DNA of 64,000 nucleotides from Apostichopus japonicus (taxonomy: Eukaryota > Echinodermata > Holothuroidea > Aspidochirotida > Stichopodidae), in the NCBI RefSeq assembly GCF_037975245.1, contig NC_092577.1:20582898-20646897 (forward strand). The letters run 5' to 3'. A program made the position numbers and the translations under genes. Within the stretch, counting starts at the first letter, position 1; each line of letters begins with the position of its first letter. Positions 56,250-64,000 of this stretch are shown one piece after another. Below the pieces are notes generated by a model that searched no databases, was not told the DNA's origin, and saw nothing but the letters and a program-made list of their open reading frames with translations.

Positions 56250-56427
56250 ACTAGACAATATCTCCATCATCACAGAGTGCGGGAACACCTTCGACCTACC
56301 TTCCAGTCTGCTCGAAGTCACTGGCCTTGACCTTATTGACATGACTCCGCTTCAATGTCAATTGACAGTGGAAGGAGATAAGGTCAAGAAGAATCAGTTC
56401 GAGTATCCTGTTACTACAGCAGTATAG
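56250..56427 (+). CDS. Terminal exon of the same unidentified host gene
   Basis: A long pyrimidine tract ending CTCAAATTTCAG (ends 56249) gives a strong acceptor. The first base completes the codon split in the 54157 exon; the frame then reads LDNISIITECGNTFDLPSSL and continues through LLEVTGLDLIDMTPLQCQL to TAG at 56425-56427. Two Cys are present. No known domain was recognised. Part of this exon is repeated just downstream at 56528-56640. Confidence 0.65.
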
Positions 56428-56527
56428 TTGAAAGTCCAAAAAAGAAACTGATGACTAGAGGTTATTTCTGGACAGAATTGGCCCCTGGTTGACTGTTATT
56501 TGGTCATCTGTATAATCCCAGTCTTCT

Positions 56528-56640
56528 CGAAGTCACTGGCTTTGACCTTATTAACATGACTCCGCTTCAATGTCAATTGACAATAGAAAATAGAGTCAAA
56601 GATAAACAGTTTACCCTGTTGCTACAGGTGTATACAGTAG
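56528..56640 (+). pseudogene. Partial duplicate of the terminal exon
   Basis: Homologous to 56307-56415, with SLLEVTGFDLINMTPLQCQL readable. Its upstream part and acceptor site are missing, so it is unlikely to be spliced in the same way. Differences such as LIDM to LINM show it is not very recent. Confidence 0.7.
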
Positions 56641-56921
56641 TTAGCAAGTCAAAATAAGAAACTGACAACCAGGGCTCGAGCCGAAAGAATCTATGCAGTT
56701 GGCAGTTGGCTTTCGTGGAGTGCGGACGTGTTTTCGCTCTCGCTCTTCATCTGTTACAGCTTTTACTATCACTTTACTTCCCGCCGGGCGGGTGTGGTAG
56801 CTTGTGTTCGTGTGTGAGTCAGTTCGTTGTTTAGTGTAGTTGGTGTGTTTTGGGTTTGGTTTGGGTTTGTTTCGTTTTGGTTTTTGTATAGGTGCGTGGC
56901 TTTGCCACACCCCTAGCTGTC

Positions 56922-58202
56922 ATGGCGGCTCGCCGTGACAGCAAAATCGTATTGTTGAGTTTTTCGGGGGAGGCTAAGGTCGTCCCCGGACAAGTTTTTT
57001 CAGTTTTGCGTTCTGTTGGTTTAAAAGTCCCTGGAGAGGTTGACGCGCTTCAGCGTAAACCTCTCCGGGGTATGAATTGTTTTGATGTTCGCTTTACCTC
57101 GGAGGCTGCCCGCGTCCGAGGCGTCCATGTGTTGGAGGGAGTCGAGGGACTGAAGGTCACACCGTACGACAGTTCGGTGTGGGTGACAGTCCTCCATCTC
57201 CCTCTGGACATGTCTGAACAGATTGTTGTGCGGACACTGGGGCGTTTTGGGAAAGTAACCGGCTACGAGGAGCCGGAATTCCTTGAATGTAAGGGTGTAA
57301 AGACCGGGACCAGACGAGTTAGATTACAACTCAAGTCCGATATCCCCTCTACCTTGTGGGCTAATGGGCACAGGGCCCACGTTGCATACCCGGGCCAGCC
57401 TCGCACTTGTTGGAGGTGTGGGCTGGAAGGGCATGAGGCCAGGTTGTGCCCGAACAAGCGGTGTAGCCGCTGTTTACAGGTTGGGCATACCCTGGCCGAG
57501 TGTAAAGGGGATATCGTATGTAACTCGTGTGGGAAAACGGGCCATCTCGCTCGTTTATGCCCAGACCGCTCATACGCCGCGAGAGTGGCTACGGGCGTGG
57601 TTGAAGCGGTCCCCGTCCCGGCCTTTCAAACCGTATCACCTGATGCTCCTCTCATCGCCCCAGTGTCCGACACTAGCGCCCCGGTGGAGGTTTTCAACTC
57701 CCCTTCGTGTTCTACCTCGTCCCTGGAGGAAGTTGCCGCTCCGGCCGAGACTGCCAGCCTGCCCACTAAGGCGGAGCAGGACAAAACGGCGGAGATGGTA
57801 TTAGCGGAGTGGCATGCGGAGCAGGATGCCGCTTGTACTGGTTCACCGGTAGCTGCGCCCGCTATCGGTGACACTAGTCGGCCCTTGAGTCAACCGGCCC
57901 AAGAGACATTAAGTGGCCCAGATTCTGACTCGCCAATGGAGGACAGCACTACAGCCTTAGCAGTTGTGGCTAAGGAGTCCTCCGATTGGTTTGATGAGAC
58001 AAAACACGCCACTGATCTCACTGACTCGAGCGGCCCTTCCACCCTGCCCGCAGTCGCTTCCACTATACCGGACACGATGGTCGCTAGTGGACCTCCTGTT
58101 CCTTGGGACGAGGAGCTAAGAGGTCTGCTAGGTCGTAGGAAAAGGGGAAACACCGCTAAGGGCCTGAAAAGAGCCGTATTGGGAAAACATCGCAGGTTAT
58201 GA
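56922..58202 (+). CDS. ORF1: CCHC nucleic-acid-binding protein, 426 aa
   Basis: The start ATG 56922 gives MAARRDSKIVLLSF; this Met is conserved in all A and B copies, so an upstream GTG at 56892 is not preferred. The N-terminal 150 residues, with VWVTVLHLPLDMSEQ, may adopt an RRM-like fold (inference). Three CCHC knuckles of C-x2-C-x4-H-x4-C spacing lie at about residues 163-213. A Thr/Ser/Pro/Glu-rich region follows and a basic end (RRKRGNTAKGLKRAVLGKH). In LINEs such proteins coat the RNA and assist target-primed reverse transcription. The TGA stop overlaps the ORF2 start as ATGA. Confidence 0.93.
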   Translation: MAARRDSKIVLLSFSGEAKVVPGQVFSVLRSVGLKVPGEVDALQRKPLRGMNCFDVRFTSEAARVRGVHVLEGVEGLKVTPYDSSVWVTVLHLPLDMSEQIVVRTLGRFGKVTGYEEPEFLECKGVKTGTRRVRLQLKSDIPSTLWANGHRAHVAYPGQPRTCWRCGLEGHEARLCPNKRCSRCLQVGHTLAECKGDIVCNSCGKTGHLARLCPDRSYAARVATGVVEAVPVPAFQTVSPDAPLIAPVSDTSAPVEVFNSPSCSTSSLEEVAAPAETASLPTKAEQDKTAEMVLAEWHAEQDAACTGSPVAAPAIGDTSRPLSQPAQETLSGPDSDSPMEDSTTALAVVAKESSDWFDETKHATDLTDSSGPSTLPAVASTIPDTMVASGPPVPWDEELRGLLGRRKRGNTAKGLKRAVLGKHRRL

Positions 58203-61200
58203 CACCAGACACCTTATCCCTCGTCACCCTTAATGTGAATGGGATGAGGGGTACCCCAAAAAGGCGACGGATTTTACAGTTCTGCAAGTTGCTCCAAGTG
58301 GATGTGGTCCTTTTGCAAGAGACCCACATATCTTGTGAGAGTGATGTTCATCTTTGGTCCTTGGAGTGGGGAGGAGGCCTTTATGCCTCCTTTGGATCAG
58401 GGGCATCTTGCGGGACTGTAATTTTGGTGTCCCCAAAACTGTGTCATTGTGTGGGAAAAGTGGAGAAAGACCATGAAGGTCGGGTGGTGTGCATACACTT
58501 AAGGCTCACGCGGGGTGAGTTGGTTGTTTGCAATGTGTATGCCCCCAACCGGCCAGCATGTAGGAAAAATTTCTTCACGGTGTTGCCATCCTTTGTACCG
58601 GGTAAGGCAAATTGTATCCTTGGGGGGGACTTTAACTGTGTCCCTCACTCTGCGTTAGATAGACGTTCGAGGAAAGAGTCCCCCAATTGTACCACCGGCA
58701 TGATTGAGCTAGGCTTGTTTGTCAAGCACCGAGATCTTGTGGATGTTTGGAGGTCCCAAAATCCCCAGGTGGTTGCTTGTACTTGGCATAAACCAGATGG
58801 AACAGTTTCATCCAGACTCGACAGGTTTTATGCCCCGCGCAAGTTTCCTCGATCTCGGTGCTCGATTATTTCATGTCCTTTATCTGATCATGACGCTGTT
58901 GTTTTGCGCTTGCAGCTGCCGGAGTCCTTTCATGTGGAGAAGGGACTTTGGCGGCTAAACACGGAAATTGTTAAAGAGCAAAACTTCAAGGAGCAATTTG
59001 TCGAGAAGTACAGAGGATGGCAGTCCCTCAAGCCTGCTTTTCCCAATGCGTTAGTCTGGTGGGACGAGGTCAAGTCCCTCATCAAGCAGTTCGCAATCAG
59101 GTATTGTGTTGAGAGAGCTCACCAACGGAGATTCAAGTTCCATTCCTTGTGCAACAGAGCAAGGGATGGTTCTTCATCGTCTGATCTGCATGCACTTGGA
59201 GTGTTTCTCGATGAGAAACTGCACGGAGCCCGAGTGCGTGCCAGAATCCACTTTGTTGAGGCGGACGAGAAGCCCACTATTCGTTTTTACCGGGACGACA
59301 CCAAGTCTGTGGTTGACCGCAGAATAAGGGCAGTGTGTCATCCTGGGGGGGTCGTCGTGGAGAGCCCGCAGGCAGTCCTAGGGGTATTTGGGTCGTTCTT
59401 TTCGAACCTGTACTCCAGGGCTGCTGTTAGCGAGGATCTCCAGGAGGACTTGTTGTCTGGTATAGACAAGGCCCCCCCTGAGAGTAAAAATGATAGCTTG
59501 GGCTCGAATCTCTCCGTTGGTGAGCTCTGGACAGCGGTAGCAGCGATGAAGAAGGGAAAGTCCCCCGGTCCCGATGGCCTCCCGGCAGAGTTCTATAGGA
59601 CCTTCTGGGAGGTCCTCGGTGGGGACTTGAGAGATGTGTTCGCTACCGCTTTCCAGTTGAATTACATGAGCCAAACACAGCGGGTTGGAAATATTGTTCT
59701 CCTCCCAAAGTCAGGAGATCCTTTGGACCCTAGAAATAGGCGTCCAATAACGCTGTTAAATGTGGACTACAAAATCCTGGCCAAAGCATTAGGAAATCGC
59801 TTATCGGACGTGATGCCGGATATTGTAGGTCCTCTCCAGACTTGTGCTGTGCGAGGCAAGTGTATTCAACATAACCTCTGGTTGATGAGAGACTTGATCG
59901 AGTTTGTTAAAGTTCGTGATTTGCCATGTGCACTGGTCTCACTGGACCAGGAAAAGGCCTTTGACATGGTAGATCACGACTTCCTGTTCAGAACCTTAGA
60001 GTCCTTCGGATTGAACTCCGTATATATTCGTTGGGTCTCGTTATTATACAAGGACGTCACGAGCATTGTCACTGTTAACGGATTAACTTCTGGTCCCTTC
60101 CCGGTTCGAAGAGGAGTCCGTCAGGGTTGTCCCCTCTCCCCGTTGTTGTATGTTCTCTTCAGCGAAACGCTCAGTACCTCGCTGGACAGATGCTTTGGAT
60201 TTCGACCCTTCAACGTACCGGGTGGGGCTAGAGTTAAATGCGTGCAGTATGCCGATGACGTCACCTGTATTGTGTCGGACCTCGCCTCCTTCAAGCCTTT
60301 ATCGAAGGTTTTGACCACCTTCCAAGAGGCTACTGGTGCCAGACTAAACAAGTCCAAGACCAAAGGGCTGCGATTGGGAGGTTGGCGCGGCCAATCCCTC
60401 CCGTTCGATGCTACTTGGTCAGATGTCATGATCAAGGTAAATGGCATCTGGCTAGGTTATGGTGCCCCGGAGGCCACCACTTGGGCCGAGAAGGCTGATC
60501 AAGTGGAGGCAAGGCTCGACACATTCAGTCACAGGTGGCTCTCCCTCCCTGGGAAGGTTACAGTTGTAAATAGGTTCATTGTTCCTCTCCTTTGGTATCC
60601 TGGTACGGTGATCGCCGCACCGGATCATGCCTTGGTGCGACTGGAGAGGATCATTTTTGATTTCATTTGGGGAAAGCGCAAACCAAACCTTGTCAAAAGG
60701 ACCGTTCTGTATATGACCCCCTTGAGCGGTGGGCTTGGTTTGGTCCACCTACCATCTAAACTGCGCTTTCTCCTCTTGAAAGGTGTTTTTGTTGCTTTTG
60801 AAAATCCTTCGTTGCCCTTTGCTTTTTTTGTTAGGTACTGGGGTGGGTTTCTTTTGCGACACCACTGGCCCGGATCCTTTTCCAATAACCGGCCAAAGGC
60901 GACACGCCCTTCTGGGGTCTATACTCAGATTGGTGACTCTCTTCGTAGAATCAAAGAAGAGGGTGGGCCACATGTTCTGCTGAACGTGGCTCCCTCTGTG
61001 TTATACCCACCATTGTTTCGTTCAATGCTCGCGCCTGTGTGCCCGTCGGCTTGCCGGACCGCCATCTCTCCAGATGTGTGGCGGTCTGTGTGTTGCAAGT
61101 CACTAGATAGCCGTCTCAGGGACTTGGCGTGGAGGATTGCACATGGGGTCCTCATCACTAACCATTTTCGCCTAGTCAGGTGGCGATTAGGTGATGGGAT

Positions 61201-61633
61201 TTGTCCCCGTGTGGGCTGTAAAGCCATCGAGACTATGCAACACCTTTTGCTGGAGTGTCCCTTTGTCCGGTTGGTGTGGGATTGGTTTCACGCCTTCGTT
61301 ATTGGTGTTATTGGTTGCACACAGTGGGCCATTAGTAGTGATTTTGTTTTGTATGGTTTGTTGCCCCCTGTGTGCCCAACCTGGGTTAGGGATCTGCTGT
61401 TGTTGTTTGCCGCTGTTATCAGGAGACACATCTGGAACAGCAGATGCCGCCTAGTTTTCGATGGGGACGTCTGGAGGGCAGAGGATGTTGTCCCCCTCGT
61501 GCAAAGTGACATCAGGTTGCGCATGGAGGCGGACCATGCACGGCTTCCCGACACTGCCTTTCGTAGACGCTGGCGCAAGCCTGTCGTCTACTATCGGGAC
61601 GGCGTTCCCCGGATGAAATTTGGAGTGAGTTAG
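58199..61633 (+). CDS. ORF2: APE endonuclease / reverse transcriptase, 1144 aa
   Basis: Residues 1-235 form an APE-type endonuclease: SLVTLNVNGMR, LLQETHI (about residue 38), VYAPNRP, GGDFNCVP (about 142), SRLDRFYAP and SDHDAVV (about 228). RT motifs are GKSPGPDGLPAEF (about 452), LLPKSGDPLDPRNRRPITLL, LDQEKAFDMVD (about 581), GVRQGCPLSPLLYVLF and QYADDVT (about 683). The C-terminus has a C-x4-C-x7-H-x4-C knuckle (about 1001-1020). All catalytic residues expected for the family are present and the frame is uninterrupted. Translation probably depends on reinitiation at the ATGA overlap with ORF1. Confidence 0.95.
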   Translation: MTPDTLSLVTLNVNGMRGTPKRRRILQFCKLLQVDVVLLQETHISCESDVHLWSLEWGGGLYASFGSGASCGTVILVSPKLCHCVGKVEKDHEGRVVCIHLRLTRGELVVCNVYAPNRPACRKNFFTVLPSFVPGKANCILGGDFNCVPHSALDRRSRKESPNCTTGMIELGLFVKHRDLVDVWRSQNPQVVACTWHKPDGTVSSRLDRFYAPRKFPRSRCSIISCPLSDHDAVVLRLQLPESFHVEKGLWRLNTEIVKEQNFKEQFVEKYRGWQSLKPAFPNALVWWDEVKSLIKQFAIRYCVERAHQRRFKFHSLCNRARDGSSSSDLHALGVFLDEKLHGARVRARIHFVEADEKPTIRFYRDDTKSVVDRRIRAVCHPGGVVVESPQAVLGVFGSFFSNLYSRAAVSEDLQEDLLSGIDKAPPESKNDSLGSNLSVGELWTAVAAMKKGKSPGPDGLPAEFYRTFWEVLGGDLRDVFATAFQLNYMSQTQRVGNIVLLPKSGDPLDPRNRRPITLLNVDYKILAKALGNRLSDVMPDIVGPLQTCAVRGKCIQHNLWLMRDLIEFVKVRDLPCALVSLDQEKAFDMVDHDFLFRTLESFGLNSVYIRWVSLLYKDVTSIVTVNGLTSGPFPVRRGVRQGCPLSPLLYVLFSETLSTSLDRCFGFRPFNVPGGARVKCVQYADDVTCIVSDLASFKPLSKVLTTFQEATGARLNKSKTKGLRLGGWRGQSLPFDATWSDVMIKVNGIWLGYGAPEATTWAEKADQVEARLDTFSHRWLSLPGKVTVVNRFIVPLLWYPGTVIAAPDHALVRLERIIFDFIWGKRKPNLVKRTVLYMTPLSGGLGLVHLPSKLRFLLLKGVFVAFENPSLPFAFFVRYWGGFLLRHHWPGSFSNNRPKATRPSGVYTQIGDSLRRIKEEGGPHVLLNVAPSVLYPPLFRSMLAPVCPSACRTAISPDVWRSVCCKSLDSRLRDLAWRIAHGVLITNHFRLVRWRLGDGICPRVGCKAIETMQHLLLECPFVRLVWDWFHAFVIGVIGCTQWAISSDFVLYGLLPPVCPTWVRDLLLLFAAVIRRHIWNSRCRLVFDGDVWRAEDVVPLVQSDIRLRMEADHARLPDTAFRRRWRKPVVYYRDGVPRMKFGVS

Positions 61634-61901
61634 TTGGTAGGTGTGGGGGCTGTGTGGTCGTTACATAATATAGGTTGGTTTAATTTTTCTCTTTGTGGTT
61701 TCGGGTTGGCTTTTTGGGGCTTGTTTGTAGTGTTTTATTTGTTTTGCTTCTGTTGGCCTTTGGGTCCGTGCCCTTTTCGCGTCACGTTAAACGCTGCGTT
61801 AGTGAGAGATTGATGGGTTTCAGTTGTTGCTTTACAGACTGGGTTTGTTTTTGGTTTTGTTGACCTTTGGTCCGTGTCCGTTTCTTAGCACGTAAAAAGC
61901 A
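61634..61901 (+). other. Family A 3' UTR with a duplicated terminal motif
   Basis: GTTGGCCTTTGGGTCCGTG (starts 61752) and GTTGACCTTTGGTCCGTG (starts 61859) each lead to a related end: GCGTCACGTTAAACGC and AGCACGTAAAAAGC. The terminal 42 bp is thus present twice about 107 bp apart. The second copy is the actual 3' end. The 3' UTRs of A5 to A7 show the same layout. Confidence 0.8.
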
Positions 61902-63390
61902 ATCATGAGTGCGTGTATGGGTATGTGTGTGTGTTACACAAAGCTTGTAAATAGGTTTTATCGGCACTCCAAAAGTGGATTGAGGTCACACTTGGTACAG
62001 AAGTTGCCCATCATTAGTAGACGATCTCTATTTATTTTGGTTCCAATGTCATGAATATTTATGAGTGGGCAGGGCTTAGAGCGAATTCTCTAAAATGTCA
62101 ATATATCGGCAACTGCATGTCTGATTTTGATCAAACTTGTTTTGATGGCATTGGTAGGTGGTTTGGTACGTTTGCGTGGTACGAAATTTCATCTGATGAA
62201 AATTCTGAAGCTGGGAACGTAGTGCAATTTAGCTCATGACCAGACGTTATTTGTTTTTACAAAAGTAGCCCCTGTTATTTGGTCATCTGTATAATCGGAT
62301 TAAACATTCGTTCTTACAAACTATTACTTTTCCATTAGACACGGTTTTCCATAACATGTGATACACTTCTTCATTTTGAAACTATATGCAAAAGACAGCT
62401 GAATCATATTCATGTACAAAGTTTTTTACTGAATTTATTCACTTCATATCATAATTCCAGTCTTATCAAACTATCTATTTCCAAATAAATTATTTTGTAT
62501 TCCTTGCCAGAGGCTCAAAGAATCTATGCAATCATGATTGTGTGTCAGGATGTCCTCCTGTAGGTATCAATACAGGTTCTACAAAACCTGTATTCTTGAT
62601 TCTGTTGAACATGCCATGTTAACAATTCAGTAAATCTACATTAATGGTATTTTTTGGGCAAAAATGAGTATCTTAAGCAAGTGTACAACAATGAAACTTT
62701 CTACATACGGTCGATAACAAGCCTACCAGACAACGTCAGTGGTGACCTCATTCTGTTTGTGAACACCACCATTCAAAACGCGGTGTTTACAGATTTCTGG
62801 TTATTACGTGCAGTATTCACATATACCTTTCATTATCTTGGGCAGTCTCAAGGAAGTAGTATACCCCTATTGTTTATTTATTGTTCCAGTAATCCAGTAA
62901 TAAGAGAGGTTAAAATTAATTTTTTCACATGAAGCACAGCTATGGTCAGACTTCATATTTGGTGGATAGGTCCACAATCAGTGGCGGCTGTGCATGATAT
63001 TTATTCAGAGAGAACAAACCGCAGGGGGGCTTTTACCTTCACAACATATCATTTTATACTTCCCCAGTCTTTTCAACCGATTCTTTCCCCCAAAATAGTA
63101 CTTATTTATCATGTGTGCTCCAAAAGTCACCTATATTTCAACTAAAAAATTTATATCACCTTGCCGACATGTAATATCCAACACATTCCTGCCATTTAGT
63201 CTTTAGACAGACTATGACATTGTTATTGTTTTAAGTTTCTTTTATATTCCTTTTACATCATTTGTTCTTCTTTATTTTTATGTTTATAGTTCTATCAGCC
63301 ATTTCTAGAATAGTGTTGAAATAAAACGAGCCTATAAAAAAACAATTACGACTATGTCATTTCTGTACATTTTAATATGTTGAAAATGCT
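61902..63390. other. Unique AT-rich DNA, with a paralogous empty site
   Basis: GAATCTATGCAATCATGA at about 62520-62537 matches the two flanks of the intact LINE joined together, and GTTATTTGGTCATCTGTATAA near 62275 matches 56496. The open stretch 62654-62790 (FYIRSITSLPDNVSG) is not supported as an exon. Confidence 0.5.
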
Positions 63391-63710
63391 GTAAATTTGA
63401 GGTCAAATTACTAGACATTGTTGGATCAACATGAAACTTGGTACCTTTAGCCAACATTTCGTGCTGCAAAATGGGGAGGTCATTTTACTAGACATTTATT
63501 CATGCTTGAATAGAATCCTCAAATTTGATTGGTGTTATCGTGAGGTTATGTAACGAATAATCAACGCTCTGTGTTTAGTGCTATCGCTGGATGCACTCTG
63601 GCTTCGCTTGTATTACACCCAGAGCGTTGATTATTCTATATATAACCTCACTCTAGACATAGAAATACACCCTAATTGTTAGATCAACATGAAACTTGGC
63701 ACATAAGGTC
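63391..63710 (-). repeat. Dispersed repeat copy, minus orientation
   Basis: GGTCAAATTACTAGACATTG and GGATCAACATGAAACTTGG are reverse-complement relatives of phrases at 55600-55780. The copy is interrupted by the foldback at 63540-63651. Confidence 0.6.
63540..63651. mobile_element. Foldback / small TIR element
   Basis: Arms 63540-63571 and 63620-63651 match at 29 of 32 positions; the mismatches are concentrated in the middle of the arms. The 48-bp centre contains a smaller AGTGC..GCACT hairpin. It sits inside a dispersed repeat, consistent with insertion. Its ends share GTGAGGTTAT. Confidence 0.7.
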
Positions 63711-64000
63711 ATTGGAGCAAATTTGGTTATAATCATCAAAGTTCACAGGAAGTATATCTTATTAACCGCAGCAGCTATATTGACATGGTTTGCTATATAG
63801 TTGTAGGCTCATTTGCTCTGGAACTGGTGATTTGCATGGATACCGATGAAAAAACCACTAATAGCTCAACCATGCAAGACACTTGAGACGGATCACCTTG
63901 ATTTATTTCTCAAGAAATGTTTCAATAGCAGTTTACATCGGTGGAAATAATATAGAATTACAAATTTTAAACAAGAGCAGCAATGCAGCTGTAAGTTCCT

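Larger units (their letters stand above)
56698..61901 (+). mobile_element. Intact full-length Tx1-like LINE (family A)
   Basis: The 5.2-kb element has a 5' UTR (56698-56921, starting GTTGGCAGTTGGC), ORF1, overlapping ORF2, a 3' UTR and the CACGTAAAAAGCA tail. Both ORFs are open over full length. CCHC ORF1 plus APE-RT ORF2 with a C-terminal CCHC is the L1/Tx1 arrangement. No long target duplication is visible; a related empty site at about 62519 suggests insertion between GCA and ATCATGA with at most a 3-bp GCA repeat. This could be a source copy for the family. Confidence 0.95.

Noticed and set aside
56892-56921. GTG start giving a longer ORF1 for the intact LINE
   Set aside because: The ATG at 56922 is conserved in all copies of both families; upstream codons are 5' UTR.
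62654-62932. Possible host exon (FYIRSITSLPDNVSG frame)
   Set aside because: No acceptor or donor consistent with the frame and no recognisable homology.

Overview
This is a metazoan genome window with spliced host exons, AT-rich intergenic DNA and a very heavy load of non-LTR retrotransposons. The AGGCCT-rich unique DNA, the DIRS element and the Tx1-like LINEs suggest a marine invertebrate, possibly a deuterostome, but nothing in the window fixes the species.

Most of the window is two related families of L1/Tx1-like elements, called A and B here. Each has ORF1 with three CCHC knuckles and ORF2 with an APE endonuclease, reverse transcriptase and C-terminal CCHC. There is one intact copy, family A at 56698-61901 (+), where ORF1 and ORF2 overlap in an ATGA. 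All other copies are broken: A1 (1802-3591), B1 (10621-16587, with A3 nested inside), B4 (17893-21003), A5 (21004-26182, with A8 nested inside), A6 (28288-30148) and B3 (34502-39676) on the minus strand, and A7 (40240-42341) and B2 (44746-48646) on the plus strand. Small relics lie at 3949-4080, 20806-20876 and 51601-51644. A1, A3 and A6 form an ORF1-only non-autonomous subfamily sharing one deletion junction, analogous to mammalian HAL1. A and B share the 3' terminus CACGTAAAAAGCAC. A composite non-LINE unit at 48655-49960, containing a 17-bp satellite, ends in a similar tail.

Other mobile DNA: an old CR1/L2-like LINE at 849-3760 split by A1, an RTE-like fragment near 8.8 kb, a degenerate DIRS element at 30.6-32.4 kb, a candidate solo LTR inside B3 (34889-36029), a hAT-type MITE with perfect 14-bp TIRs and an 8-bp TSD (54835-55575), a TIR element inside B4, and several short dispersed repeats.

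Host or host-like coding sequence is sparse and on the plus strand unless noted: a decayed integrase-core gene (5586-7135), a terminal exon (9396-9666), a zinc-finger exon of hAT-derived type (44088-44495) downstream of a GC-rich promoter-like stretch, two exons of an unidentified gene (54157-54218 and 56250-56427, the latter partly duplicated at 56528-56640), and a decayed zinc-finger/recombinase-like gene on the minus strand (32441-34248). I saw no rRNA, tRNA or CRISPR array.
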